A DNA stretch of 64,000 nucleotides, from positions 124,001 through 188,000 of the forward strand of contig JBKQSS010000066.1 in NCBI GenBank assembly GCA_052143535.1. The letters are read 5' to 3'. Each line of letters opens with the position of its first letter. The first letter of the stretch is position 1. The notes beneath the pieces were generated by a model. It did not search any database. It was given only the letters and a program-made list of their open reading frames with translations, and was not told the origin of the DNA. The DNA is from JADGRA01 sp052143535. Lineage in GTDB: Bacteria; Myxococcota; Myxococcia; Myxococcales; Myxococcaceae. Shown here piece after piece: positions 7,579-16,231 of this stretch. The position numbers were made by a program, and so were the translations under genes.

Positions 7579-8600
7579 CTCAGCCCTGCCTGGATTGCCT
7601 GCGCCAGGTCCGAGGACACTGCTTTGGCTGCCACTTTCCCTGCGTTGGCGATCGCCCGAGAGCGGCTGCGACCGTGCGCCTTGATGAAGAGCCGGTCAAA
7701 GCCAAGCACCGGCGCGCCACCGTACTGCTGCCAATCGGTCAAGTCCTTGAGTTGATTCAACCCGTTGGCGAGCATCCACAGCCCAACTCGCCAGCGCAGC
7801 CGGGAGGCGTAGGCGTACCGCGCAAGCTCCACCACCGTCTCCGAGACGCCTTCCAGCATCTTCAGACAGACGTTGCCCACGAAGCCGTCGGTCACGACCA
7901 CGTCCGCGGTCCCCTTGGGAATGTCCACGCCCTCGATGTTGCCGACGAAGCGCACGCCGGCGTGGTGGGCGAGTTTCTGATTGGCCTCCACCACCCGGGG
8001 AGGACCCTTCATCGCCTCGGTGCCATTGGAGAGCAGGGCGACAGTGGGGCGGGGGTTTTTGCTGATGATGCGGGCGTAGGCCGAGCCCATCACCGCGAAG
8101 GTCACCAAGTCATCCGCGGTGGCGTCCACGTTGGCGCCCACGTCGAGAATCAGGCTGAAGGGGTCTTGATGCTCGCCGTGGCCGGTGCGTGTCGGATACA
8201 CCGAGGCCAGCGCAGCACGCCGCACTCCCGACAGGAGCCGGAACGTCCGGGCCGCCGCGAGCACGCCGGCCCCGGTGTTTCCGCAGCTGACCAGCGCGTC
8301 TGCCTCACCGTCCGCTACCAACCGGGCAGCCACCAACACCGAGGCCTCGGGCTTGTCCGCCAGCGCAGCCGCTGGCTTCTCGTGCATCGCCACAAAGCTC
8401 GGAGCGTGGTGAACGCTGATGCGCTCGCCGTGGTGGCGCGTGTTGGCCAGCGCCTGGTCGATGACCTGAGCATCCCCCACCAAGAGCGCGTGGATATACG
8501 GAGCCTCGAGGCTGAGCAGCGCCGCACCCCGGACGACTTCGAGCGGGCCGTGGTCTCCGCCCATCACGTCGAACGCAATGGTGGTCGCACGCTGGGCCAT
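7575..8600 (-). CDS. plsX: Phosphate acyltransferase PlsX
   Basis: A 341-residue cytosolic/peripheral enzyme converting acyl-ACP to acyl-phosphate, the donor for PlsY in phosphatidic acid synthesis. The N-terminal FDVMGGDHGP (residues 10-19), the AALADKPEASVLVAARLVADG region, SCGNTGA, LILDVGAN and LLSNGTEAMKG are hallmarks of the family. Length is normal. The start ATG at 8600 puts the signature close to the N-terminus; the longer frame overlaps gltC. Usually plsX sits with rpmF and fab genes; here it follows gltC by 38 bases on the same strand and is coupled to a phosphatidate-phosphatase-like gene. Confidence 0.95.
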   Translation of the reverse strand: MAQRATTIAFDVMGGDHGPLEVVRGAALLSLEAPYIHALLVGDAQVIDQALANTRHHGERISVHHAPSFVAMHEKPAAALADKPEASVLVAARLVADGEADALVSCGNTGAGVLAAARTFRLLSGVRRAALASVYPTRTGHGEHQDPFSLILDVGANVDATADDLVTFAVMGSAYARIISKNPRPTVALLSNGTEAMKGPPRVVEANQKLAHHAGVRFVGNIEGVDIPKGTADVVVTDGFVGNVCLKMLEGVSETVVELARYAYASRLRWRVGLWMLANGLNQLKDLTDWQQYGGAPVLGFDRLFIKAHGRSRSRAIANAGKVAAKAVSSDLAQAIQAGLR

Positions 8601-8638
8601 TCCGGGGCAGACCTTACCCTGGCCCGGGCGGGCGGCGG

Positions 8639-10543
8639 CTACTGCGTTCCGGTGACTTGGCGGTTGGCGGTGCTGCGGTCCACGCACCCCTTGGTCAGGG
8701 TGTACTCGTAGGTGCCAAGCTCGTCCCGCCAGTACTCCCCTTGGAACGGCCAGTAGAGCTGGTCGTCGGCCACTGCCACCGAGTAGCGGTACTGCTTGAC
8801 GATGGCCTTGCGGCCCCCCGCCTGGAGCTGCTCCTCGAGGAACTCCTTCTCCTTGCCGGTGGTCTCGAATTTGATGCGCTCGCCGTTGCCGAGCAGGGTC
8901 CGCAGGTTGGCCAGCTCCAGCTCCAGCTTGCCCCGGGCCATCACGCCGGCGCGGGTGACGAGCTGTTGACGCTCCTTGGTCAACCGCTCCTGGAGGTGCC
9001 GCGCCAGCTCGGAGCTGCGGAAGGCGGTGCCGCGAGCGGCGATGAGGTCGATCTCCTTCTCGACCTCGAGGATGGCGTCATTGGTGTTCTTGAGCTCACG
9101 GTCGGTCAAGGCGAGCTTGAGCACCCGCTCGAGGATGGCATCTGGCCCAACTGCGGGCCCCGCGCGCACCTTGCTCTGCACGTCCGCTAGCACCTGGTAG
9201 TACTGCGAGGCGGCCATGTCCTTCTGCACCAGCGTCTGGAGCTCGTCGTAGACTGGCTTGTAGCGACGCTCGAACTCCTGAAGGATGGCCGACGACTCGC
9301 GATAGCGGCAATTCTCGTAATAGACGACCGCCTTGAGCAGCAGCGCTTCCGGGAAGTACTCGTCGCGGAAGAAGGGGCTGCTCAGGGTGACGAGATTGCC
9401 GAGCGCCTGCTGGTAAAGGCCAATGCGGTAGTTCGCCCAGGCGGACTCGAAGAGCGCTTCCAGCCACTCCGGGCGACCGCGTTCAATCTTCCCGTAGTAG
9501 TAGATGGCGTACCGGTTCTGCCGCGCGGCGTAGTGAATCCGCGCGAGGTCCATGAAAGCCAACTCCCGGACCATCTCGTTGCTCCGGGCCTCGGGCGAGG
9601 TGGAGTCCCCGCTCGGCCGGGTGAGGCGGACCACGTCCTTGAGCGCTTCCAGGGCGGCGGCCTGGTTGCCCTCGCGGTCGTAGATGACGCCCTCCAGGAA
9701 CCTGGTGCGGGCGTAAAAGGCGTCACCTCGCGGCACCTTCGCCGCCAGGCGGTGGGCCTCCTGGAAACTCTTGGCGGCTTCCGCCTTTTGGTCCACTTGG
9801 TCGAGCGCGCGGCCGCGGACAAACTCGTAGCGGGCCAGGAGGTAATAGAACTCGTTCCGGTACGGCTCGGGCCACTGGGCGTTCGCATAGCGCGCTACTT
9901 CATCGAGGATGATGGACTCGTTGGTGGTCTTGCGGCCGATGAAAAAGAGCCATTCGAGCGACTTGGAGAAGAAGCGCGTCTGCTCTCCGTGGCTCAGAAT
10001 CTGACTGAACTCGCCGAGGGCGGAATAGTAGAGGCCCATCCGGTAGAGCGTCTTGCCCAGCAAGTACTCGGACTCCAGCTGGAGCGGCGCCATTTTCGGG
10101 TCGTTGATGAGGTCCCACGCGGCCAGGGCCGCTTTCTCGTATTCCTTGGCCACGAACTCGGCATTGGCCGCTTCCAGCCGCTGACGGTCGGCCGTCTTCC
10201 CGGTGACGTCGAGCGCCTCAAAGGTGGTGGTCGGCGCGGTGGCCCGCTTCCCGGCTCCCGCCCCGGGTGGAGGCGGCATGGGAAGGTCCCGGGCGCTCTT
10301 CGGTGGCGCCGGGATCGGCTGAGTCAAGTCGACGCCCAAGCTCGGCGCCGGGGGCTGGGGGGGCGGCGGGGGAGTCTGCGCCTGGGCCAAAACCACCCGG
10401 CTGGCAGTGGGCCCCGCCCCGACGGCGAGCGCCTTTTTCGCCGGCGTCGCCGAGGCTGAGCCCGGTCCCTCAACGCTTTGCGCCCCGGTCGGGACGGAGG
10501 TGAGCAGAAAGCCGAGGATGGCGGCGCGGATGGAAGGCAGCAT
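8639..10543 (-). CDS. gltC: Adventurous gliding motility TPR protein GltC-like
   Basis: A 634-residue secreted or periplasmic protein. A signal peptide (MLPSIRAAILGFLLTSVPTGAQS) is followed by a Pro-rich linker to about residue 110 and then tetratricopeptide-like helical repeats: EYEKAALAAWDLIND, LESEYLLGKTLYRMGLYYSALGEF, YAIYYYGKIERGRPEWLEALFESAWANYRIGLYQQAL. The last third contains a coiled-coil-like charged region (residues about 480-560). It lies directly after two small beta-barrel genes, the arrangement of gltA, gltB and gltC in Myxococcus xanthus, where GltC is a periplasmic component of the gliding focal-adhesion complex. The assignment rests on architecture and neighbours. ATG at 10543 leaves 7 bases after the gltB stop; an earlier ATG at 10588 overlaps gltB and spoils the signal peptide. 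Confidence 0.8.
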   Translation of the reverse strand: MLPSIRAAILGFLLTSVPTGAQSVEGPGSASATPAKKALAVGAGPTASRVVLAQAQTPPPPPQPPAPSLGVDLTQPIPAPPKSARDLPMPPPPGAGAGKRATAPTTTFEALDVTGKTADRQRLEAANAEFVAKEYEKAALAAWDLINDPKMAPLQLESEYLLGKTLYRMGLYYSALGEFSQILSHGEQTRFFSKSLEWLFFIGRKTTNESIILDEVARYANAQWPEPYRNEFYYLLARYEFVRGRALDQVDQKAEAAKSFQEAHRLAAKVPRGDAFYARTRFLEGVIYDREGNQAAALEALKDVVRLTRPSGDSTSPEARSNEMVRELAFMDLARIHYAARQNRYAIYYYGKIERGRPEWLEALFESAWANYRIGLYQQALGNLVTLSSPFFRDEYFPEALLLKAVVYYENCRYRESSAILQEFERRYKPVYDELQTLVQKDMAASQYYQVLADVQSKVRAGPAVGPDAILERVLKLALTDRELKNTNDAILEVEKEIDLIAARGTAFRSSELARHLQERLTKERQQLVTRAGVMARGKLELELANLRTLLGNGERIKFETTGKEKEFLEEQLQAGGRKAIVKQYRYSVAVADDQLYWPFQGEYWRDELGTYEYTLTKGCVDRSTANRQVTGTQ

Positions 10544-10550
10544 GCCCTGG

Positions 10551-11330
10551 CTACCCGTCATGGAAGGTGGTCGGGAAGAAGAAGCCAATCCCGACGTCGA
10601 TGAAAAATTGGTTTTGCACCGCTGTCCCGCCCACCGGTGGGGGCGACTTCTCGCCGTAGATGTCGTCCCGGAGCTCCAGCCGCAGCGTCATCCACTTGTT
10701 GAAGAAGAACCGCATGCCGATGCCGACCTCACCTCCGACGGTGAAGTAGTTGTTGCTGCCGGTCAGGCCGCTCGACGGCGGCCCGGCGTAACTCACCAAG
10801 GCCGGGCCGAGGATGCCGTAGAGGTCAAAGTGCAGCACCCACTCGGCGAAGAGGTTGAACTTGCCGTAGATGGGAGTCCACTGGACATCGAGCGCGCCGA
10901 GGAACTTGATTTGGCCAGTGCCCTTCCCGTTCAGCTCGTCGTAGGTGGGGGAGCGGCACCCTCGGGTTCCTCCGGCTTCGACGTTGACCGTGCAGATTTG
11001 CGCTGAACCCGAAACGGCGTCGACGGCGTAGCCGGCGCGAAGCATCGCCCCGAGGGTGTCGTTGAAGTTGTAGGTGAGGCTGAGCTCGAAGACGTATTTG
11101 GTGAAGAAGGGGTCCCGAAAACTGAACGCCACCGAGGGCACCAGCTCCCACCGCTCCTTGAGGAGGAAGACGTGGCGGATGACGGGAGGGATGCGGTCCT
11201 TGAGCGGGCCGACGTCTCGGTCGAGCAACGAGGTGTCGCCGCCGCCTTCTTCGGGTGAGGCCGGAGCGCTCTGCGCGAGCGCTGCTGCGGGCAGCGCCAG
11301 GACGACGAGCAGGAAGAGCAGGCGGCGCAT
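10551..11330 (-). CDS. cglF: Gliding motility outer-membrane beta-barrel, GltB/CglF-like
   Basis: A 259-residue protein with signal peptide MRRLLFLLVVLALPAAALAQ and then alternating amphipathic strands ending in an aromatic C-terminal strand (FFIDVGIGFFFPTTF), as in outer-membrane barrels. It is clearly paralogous in pattern to the upstream gene: both have a KDRIPPVIRHVFLLKERWEL / LVKSIQRKVFLKAHRFEL helix before the barrel, then IYGKFNLF / IYGKANIF, and a closing FFFP. ATG at 11330 overlaps the preceding TGA by one base; a GTG three bases earlier would overlap by four. In M. xanthus GltA and GltB (CglE and CglF in the stimulation-mutant nomenclature, from memory) pair in the outer membrane. 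The symbol cglF avoids confusion with glutamate synthase gltB at the right end of the window. Confidence 0.78.
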   Translation of the reverse strand: MRRLLFLLVVLALPAAALAQSAPASPEEGGGDTSLLDRDVGPLKDRIPPVIRHVFLLKERWELVPSVAFSFRDPFFTKYVFELSLTYNFNDTLGAMLRAGYAVDAVSGSAQICTVNVEAGGTRGCRSPTYDELNGKGTGQIKFLGALDVQWTPIYGKFNLFAEWVLHFDLYGILGPALVSYAGPPSSGLTGSNNYFTVGGEVGIGMRFFFNKWMTLRLELRDDIYGEKSPPPVGGTAVQNQFFIDVGIGFFFPTTFHDG

Positions 11331-12280
11331 CACTCCGACTCCCGCCCGGTGGACTTGAATGGGAAGAAGAATGACAGGCCGGCGTTAATGGTGAGGAGGT
11401 TCTGAATCGCCCCCAGCGTCGTTCCCGCCGGTGTGTCGCCATAGCAGGTGTCCACCAGCGAGACGTTGACGCTCAGCCAGTCGGTGGTGATGAAGCGCAT
11501 CCCGACGCCGAATTCACCGGCGAAGGAAGGACCCCGTTTCGGGCCATTCGGCTGGAGTGAGTCGACCGGCGTAGGCGACGTCTCGGTCCAGACCACGCCC
11601 AGGCCGGCCAAGAGGTAGACGTCGAAGTGGAAGATGGAGTTGAAGATGTTTGCCTTGCCGTAAATCGGGCTCCATTCCGCATCGCCGAGGAGGGACCACT
11701 GCGGCACCGAGTAGTAGATGCGGCTCTGGAAGATTTGCTTAGCGATGGTGACATCGTTCGTCGGGTACACCTGGTACCAGCTCCCGTGCACGGACAGGCC
11801 CAGCGTGTCGGCCAAGAAATATGTCCCACGCAGCGAGATGCCCCACTTCGTGTAGTACGGGTCGTTGACCGCGATGAAGATGGAGGCGGCGAGCTCAAAC
11901 CGGTGGGCCTTGAGGAAGACCTTCCGCTGGATGCTCTTCACCAAGTCGTCCTGGGTGAGGTCGGCCTCGTCCAGGGGCTGCGCCTCCTGCGGGGGCCCTG
12001 GCTTGGCCACCGGGACATCCGCTTTTGGACTTTCCTGGGTGAGGTCGAGCCCTAGCCCGGGAGGGGTGGGCGGCTGAGCCGGGGCCGGGGGGGGCGCCGG
12101 AGGCGACTGCTGGGCCCACGCGGCCGGTGCCAGCAGAAGGAGACACGTCACCGCTGCCAGGCGTCGCAAAGTCTGGAGTCTCCGTCCGAGGGGGCCGTGG
12201 TCGAGACGCTGGGTGTGGAGCCGTCGGGCGAACGTCTGGCGCGGAAGTGTACCCGTGCTCGCTGACCCCAGCAATTGCAT
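11330..12280 (-). CDS. cglE: Gliding motility outer-membrane beta-barrel, GltA/CglE-like
   Basis: First gene of the leftward run. The 316-residue reading frame has a signal-like core LRRLAAVTCLLLLAPAAWAQ preceded by about 37 residues. Two starts are plausible: ATG 12280 with GGAG six bases upstream, and TTG 12169 (279 residues) with GGAG ten bases upstream, which gives a normal signal peptide; the second may be the functional one. After a Pro/Ala linker comes a helix (LVKSIQRKVFLKAHRFEL) and a barrel of about eight strands ending INAGLSFFFPF. The linker contains GLGLDLTQ, which recurs as SLGVDLTQ in the gltC linker, a shared short motif within the cluster. Homology to CglE/GltA is inferred from context and the pair structure. 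Confidence 0.78.
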   Translation of the reverse strand: MQLLGSASTGTLPRQTFARRLHTQRLDHGPLGRRLQTLRRLAAVTCLLLLAPAAWAQQSPPAPPPAPAQPPTPPGLGLDLTQESPKADVPVAKPGPPQEAQPLDEADLTQDDLVKSIQRKVFLKAHRFELAASIFIAVNDPYYTKWGISLRGTYFLADTLGLSVHGSWYQVYPTNDVTIAKQIFQSRIYYSVPQWSLLGDAEWSPIYGKANIFNSIFHFDVYLLAGLGVVWTETSPTPVDSLQPNGPKRGPSFAGEFGVGMRFITTDWLSVNVSLVDTCYGDTPAGTTLGAIQNLLTINAGLSFFFPFKSTGRESE

Positions 12281-12424
12281 TCCCAGCTCCGCTGGCCATT
12301 CGGGTGGTGGGATGTCGGTGCTGCTCTACGTTCGCGGCGGCGCGCGCCGGTCTGCTACTATGGAGGGTTGTTTCTGGCCGGGGACTCCGCCCCCTGCCCA
12401 GACTCCAAAAGGTCACCCTCACGC

Positions 12425-12934
12425 ATGCTGCGCCACCTCCTGCTCGGTGCCATCCTGTTCGGTGCGACACTGTTCGCCTGCTCCACCAGCACCGACCTCG
12501 GCGCGCCCTGTACCCCGGTGAAGGCTCTCCCCGATGGTGGAGTCGGCTACGTGTTGGTGGGGGACCTCTCAGCAGGCAAGGACTTCGTCAGCTTCGGCGC
12601 CACCGAGTGCTCGGACTTGGTGTGCGTGGTGGACCAGGGCTCGGCCAGCGTGCAGCTCTCGCAGGCGCAGCGTGACGCCGGCACCTCGCTGGGTAGCCCA
12701 GCCGTCGGCTATTGCTCGACGGCCTGCGTGCAGGGAAACGACTCTACCTGCTCACCTCAAGCAGACAACATGCAGGACCAGCCGGGACTGGCGATGACCT
12801 GCCGGGAGTTGCTGCTCGACCCAGCCCTTATCGCGGAAATCTGCCAAAACCCAGTCAAGTGTGAGCAGTACTTCGGAAGCAACCGCTCCTCCTTCTTCTG
12901 TGCCCGCGGCGCTCCTGCCGACGGCGGGAGCTGA
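12425..12934 (+). CDS. cglC: Gliding motility lipoprotein CglC/GltK-like
   Basis: A 169-residue lipoprotein with signal MLRHLLLGAILFGATLFAC and the lipobox Cys at residue 19. The mature part is Cys-rich (about ten Cys, e.g. in ECSDLVCVVD, YCSTACVQGNDSTC, CRELLLDP, ICQNPVKCEQYF), so a disulfide-stabilised fold is expected. Divergent from the gltABC genes across a 144-base gap, and therefore probably co-regulated. In M. xanthus an outer-membrane lipoprotein (CglC/GltK) is encoded with GltA, GltB and GltC and can be transferred between cells by contact; identity here is inferred from neighbourhood, lipobox and Cys pattern. The ATG at 12425 is fixed by the signal peptide. Confidence 0.68.
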   Translation: MLRHLLLGAILFGATLFACSTSTDLGAPCTPVKALPDGGVGYVLVGDLSAGKDFVSFGATECSDLVCVVDQGSASVQLSQAQRDAGTSLGSPAVGYCSTACVQGNDSTCSPQADNMQDQPGLAMTCRELLLDPALIAEICQNPVKCEQYFGSNRSSFFCARGAPADGGS

Positions 12935-12957
12935 CAAGGCCCGTCAGGCGCTGCCGA

Positions 12958-12977
12958 GGGCAGGCTTAGGGCTGCCC
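12958..12977. terminator. Hairpin between convergent genes
   Basis: GGGCAG, an 8-base loop, then CTGCCC. The loop contains the complement of the TAA stop of the leftward DUF192 gene, and the hairpin sits 24 bases after the CglC stop. No T-tract on either strand. Confidence 0.4.
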
Positions 12978-13487
12978 CACCCGCTGCAGAAGGGGGCCTT
13001 CCATTTCCGCCCGAGCACCGGGCAACACCCCCGCCTTTTCCGTCCACCCCCCAGCCACCTCGAGCACATACACCGAGGGTTTGCCAACGCTGCGGCGGTC
13101 CAGCGTCTGGGGCTCCGCCTGGGCGACGATGCCCACGACTTGTCCGCTGTGGTCTAGGAAGAGCATGTCCAAGGGCACCAGGGTGTTGCGCATCCAGAAG
13201 CTGTGCTCCTCTTCCGATGGAAAAATGAAGAGCATCCCGGTTCCGGCAGGGACAGAGGTACGCCACATCATCCCCCGAGTCCGTGCCGCCGGGGTGTCGG
13301 CAATCTCCACCTCCACCGGGTGCACTCCGCCATAGGCGTCGTGAAGGACGACCTGCCCGCGGTCCAACGGCCTGCCCACCCAGGCCTGGGCGGTGACGTC
13401 ACTGGCCATTGGCGGCGGCGGCTGGAGCGGCGTGGGGGCCCGCCCGGTACAGGCCAGGGCGAGCAGCAGCACCTTTGGCGCTCTCAC
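12966..13487 (-). CDS. DUF192-family protein, probable lipoprotein
   Basis: A 173-residue protein. The N-terminus MRAPKVLLLALACTG looks like a short lipoprotein signal with Cys13. The DUF192 core is clear: VEIADTPAARTRGMMWRTSVP, then GMLFIFPSEEEHSFWMRNTLVPLDMLFLD, and GKPSVYVLEVAGGW near the end. The family is small, periplasmic or exported and biochemically undefined. GTG at 13487 overlaps the TGA of the upstream PilZ gene in GTGA, so the two are probably translationally coupled; whether PilZ and DUF192 act together is unknown. Confidence 0.85.
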   Translation of the reverse strand: MRAPKVLLLALACTGRAPTPLQPPPPMASDVTAQAWVGRPLDRGQVVLHDAYGGVHPVEVEIADTPAARTRGMMWRTSVPAGTGMLFIFPSEEEHSFWMRNTLVPLDMLFLDHSGQVVGIVAQAEPQTLDRRSVGKPSVYVLEVAGGWTEKAGVLPGARAEMEGPLLQRVGQP

Positions 13488-13870
13488 GGCTTAACCGTCT
13501 TGTTCAACAGCTTTCCGGTGAGCTCGCGGCCGAGCGAGTCCGTCATCAACCGCTCGACCAGGTCCTCGAAGGAGAAGCGCTGCGCATCGTCGTTGTAGAC
13601 GAACCGGATGCCCATACCGGCATCGTCCACGTCTCCTTGCGACCAGACGACTTCGCCCAAGAGCTCGAACGGTTCGGCCCGGGTGGGGACTCCCAGCTTG
13701 AAGAGGAAGCGGGTCCCTACCGGGAGCGGCTTCCGCGTCCTGATGAAGGTGCCCCCCTTGGAGATGTTTTTCGTGTAGTCGGCGAAGAAGCTGTTCAGCT
13801 TCTTGTAATCGACCCGGAGCTCGATGGGTGCTCGGGGGTGAACGCGGCCGTCGCTCTTCGGTTCCGTCAT
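13484..13870 (-). CDS. PilZ-domain protein
   Basis: About 129 residues from ATG 13870. PilZ features: the Arg-containing switch in HPRAPIELRVDY, the second motif TKNISKGGTFIRT and the closing LGEVVWSQ...GMGIRFVY strands. The usual D/NxSxxG motif is present as NISKGG; the RxxxR motif is only partly kept, so cyclic-di-GMP binding is plausible but not certain. It resembles the short single-domain PilZ proteins abundant in myxobacteria. A start at 13915 would overlap the divergent gene at 13899, so 13870 is preferred, leaving a 28-base divergent gap. Coupled to the DUF192 gene. Confidence 0.82.
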   Translation of the reverse strand: MTEPKSDGRVHPRAPIELRVDYKKLNSFFADYTKNISKGGTFIRTRKPLPVGTRFLFKLGVPTRAEPFELLGEVVWSQGDVDDAGMGIRFVYNDDAQRFSFEDLVERLMTDSLGRELTGKLLNKTVKP

Positions 13871-13898
13871 CGGAGGAAGGCCGAGTATAGGGGACTCG

Positions 13899-16217
13899 AT
13901 GGGCCGCGTCGTCACCCTTGCTCTCGCAGTGCTCCGCCGGCCCTCCGGCTGGCTGGCGATGGGCGCCGTGGCCGGCCTCGGCTCGCTGTTGCTCCTGCTG
14001 CCTCTCTTCGGTCAGCCGGGACTGGAGCTGGCGCTGGGGGTGAGCGCGCTTTTGACGGTTGGGGGGATGGCCCTCGGCGTGACCGCCGCAGCCGAGGCAC
14101 GCAGGCCCCAGCGTCCTCGCATTCCACGGTTGGCGCCCTCCGGGCCGGTGGGGGCCGTCTGCGCTGCCATTGGCGCCGCCTTCCTCATCGGGACGGCCGC
14201 GGCAGCCATCCCCTTTCTCGGAGCGGTGGCCTTCACTGCCCTCTTCACCCCCTGCAGCCCTTGGGCCCAAAGCATCCTCTACCCACTCTTGGTGCTGCCC
14301 ACTGCCCTCCTCGCCGCAACCACCGGCGTCTTCGCACGGACGCTATTCCCCAGCCGACTCGGAACGCTGGCCGTCTGCCTGGCCATGTTTCTCGGCTCGC
14401 TCGCCTGGACGGCCTGGCCCATCGCCGCTGGGCCCCAGGTTTTCGCCTACAACTTCTTTCTGGGGTGGTTCCCCGGGCCGCTCTACGACGAGGCGCTTCA
14501 CGTCTCGGGCGCGCTGTTGTGGTTCCGGCTGGAGAGCGTGCTCTGGGCGACGCTCCTCGGGCTCGCTGCGACGATGCTCTTTCAGCCCGCCGGACAGGCG
14601 TCGGCCGCCGGACGCGGCCGCGTCCTGCCAGCGCTCGGGCTGACGTTGCTTGGCATCCTGGTGTTGGAGCTCAATGCAGTGGAACTCGGCTTCCGAGCGA
14701 GCGACGCCCGGGTGCAGCAGGTGCTGGGCGGTCGGGCCGAGACAACGCACGCCGAGCTCTTCTTCCCCGCGGAGAAGCCCGAGGAGCAGGTCGACCGCCT
14801 GCGTCGCGACGTGGAGTTTCGCTGGCAGCAGGTGGCCGAGTTTTTGGGCGGGGCCCCCTCCGGGAAGGTGCGCGTTTACGTCTTTCGCTCACCCGAGGAG
14901 AAAGAGCGTCTGGTGGGCGCCTCTGGCACCCAATTCACCAAAGGCCTGGCGCTCTACCTTAACGACGCCCCCTTCCCCAACCCGGTGCTGCAGCACGAGC
15001 TGGTCCACGCCCTGGCCAGCCGCTTCGGCAAGGGACCTTTTGGAGTCACCGTCCGCCTGGGGGTGATTCCGGTGATGGGAGTGGTGGAGGGTGTGGCGGA
15101 AGCCCCCCAGCAGACGCGCGGGGACCTCACCCTGCACGAGTGGGCGGCGGGCATGCGACGCGAGAAGCTGATGCCCGACGTCCGGGAGCTCTTCCGCCCC
15201 GAGGGCTTCTACCTGAGCGCTCCGGACCGGGCCTATACCGCCGCCGGCAGCTTCATCCGATGGCTGCGCGATAGTTACGGCACCGCCAAGCTGCAGGCGC
15301 TGCTAGCCCACGCAGACTTTCAGGGCGTCTACGGACAGTCCCTGGATGCTCTGGCCACCCAGTGGGAGCAGATGCTCGACGGCCTCCAGCTCGACGACCG
15401 CACCATCAACCGAGCCTTCAGTCGATTCCGGCAGGGAAGTGTCTTCGCACGGCCGTGCGCCCGCGAGGTGGCCGGACTCGCCTCAAAAGCCGCTCAGGCC
15501 AACCCGCTTCGCGCCCTGGAGCTCGTTCGCCGCTGCGTCGCACTGCAGCCCGAGGAGCCCTCCTTCGCTCTTCAGGAGGCCTCTGCGCTGCAGCGGCTCG
15601 GCCGGCTCTCGGAGGCCAGCCAAGTGCTGCTACGGCTGCAGAGCCGGGTGGAGGGGCTTCCAGCCCTGGAAGTGGAAGCTGGACTGGCACGGGTGCGGCT
15701 CGCCTTCCTCTCTGGGGAGTGGAACGACGCGACGGCACTGCTCGAGCAGCTGGCCAGTGCTAAGCCCGGACTCAACCTCGAGCGGCAGGTGGCCGTGTGG
15801 CGCGCGGCGGAAACCGCCGGCCAGGCCGGGAGGATGGTGATGGCCTACCTGGTACGGCCCGACGAGCTGCGCGAACTCGGGCTACAGCGGGCCCTGGCTG
15901 CGGCACCGGAGCAGCCCTTGGTGCACTATCTGCTGGCTCGGCGCCTTCTGGACCTCGGAGCCCCGGCGGCAGCTGGAGCACATTTGCGCACCGCGCTGGC
16001 ACTCGGGCTTCCCCCGCCGGTGGACCGCGAGGCCTGGCGGCTGCGCGTCTCGGCCGACTACCTCGCCGGCGACTGTGGGGCCGTGGCGGACGACGCTGGC
16101 CAGCTGCCAGACTTCGGGCCGGGGCTGCGTGCCGAAGTGACGGAATGGCAGGCGCGCTGTGCGTTTGATGTCAAGACGTTCAAAGGTCCGCTGGTGCCGG
16201 CGGACCCTTTTCGCTAA
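13899..16217 (+). CDS. Multi-pass membrane protein with HExxH peptidase domain and TPR-like tail
   Basis: 772 residues in three parts. Residues 1 to about 265 are very hydrophobic with roughly seven or eight membrane segments. Residues about 300-490 form a peptidase-MA-like domain: LQHELVHALAS carries His366, Glu367 and His370, and EGVAE (Glu397/Glu401) 27-31 residues later can supply the third zinc ligand, as in gluzincins. Residues about 520-760 are Ala/Leu-rich helical repeats of TPR character (ALELVRRCVALQPEEPSFALQEASALQRLGRLSEA). Such a fusion suggests a membrane-tethered metalloprotease facing the periplasm with a protein-binding tail. The C-terminus is followed 14 bases later by a small START-like gene. 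Substrate unknown. ATG at 13899 has no strong ribosome site. Confidence 0.72.
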   Translation: MGRVVTLALAVLRRPSGWLAMGAVAGLGSLLLLLPLFGQPGLELALGVSALLTVGGMALGVTAAAEARRPQRPRIPRLAPSGPVGAVCAAIGAAFLIGTAAAAIPFLGAVAFTALFTPCSPWAQSILYPLLVLPTALLAATTGVFARTLFPSRLGTLAVCLAMFLGSLAWTAWPIAAGPQVFAYNFFLGWFPGPLYDEALHVSGALLWFRLESVLWATLLGLAATMLFQPAGQASAAGRGRVLPALGLTLLGILVLELNAVELGFRASDARVQQVLGGRAETTHAELFFPAEKPEEQVDRLRRDVEFRWQQVAEFLGGAPSGKVRVYVFRSPEEKERLVGASGTQFTKGLALYLNDAPFPNPVLQHELVHALASRFGKGPFGVTVRLGVIPVMGVVEGVAEAPQQTRGDLTLHEWAAGMRREKLMPDVRELFRPEGFYLSAPDRAYTAAGSFIRWLRDSYGTAKLQALLAHADFQGVYGQSLDALATQWEQMLDGLQLDDRTINRAFSRFRQGSVFARPCAREVAGLASKAAQANPLRALELVRRCVALQPEEPSFALQEASALQRLGRLSEASQVLLRLQSRVEGLPALEVEAGLARVRLAFLSGEWNDATALLEQLASAKPGLNLERQVAVWRAAETAGQAGRMVMAYLVRPDELRELGLQRALAAAPEQPLVHYLLARRLLDLGAPAAAGAHLRTALALGLPPPVDREAWRLRVSADYLAGDCGAVADDAGQLPDFGPGLRAEVTEWQARCAFDVKTFKGPLVPADPFR

Positions 16218-16231
16218 GGGTCCACGCCCGC

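Noticed and set aside
13409..14962. 517-codon plus-strand frame across the DUF192, PilZ and peptidase genes
   Set aside because: Arg/Pro/Gly-rich, crosses three credible genes in other frames, no domain; judged noncoding.
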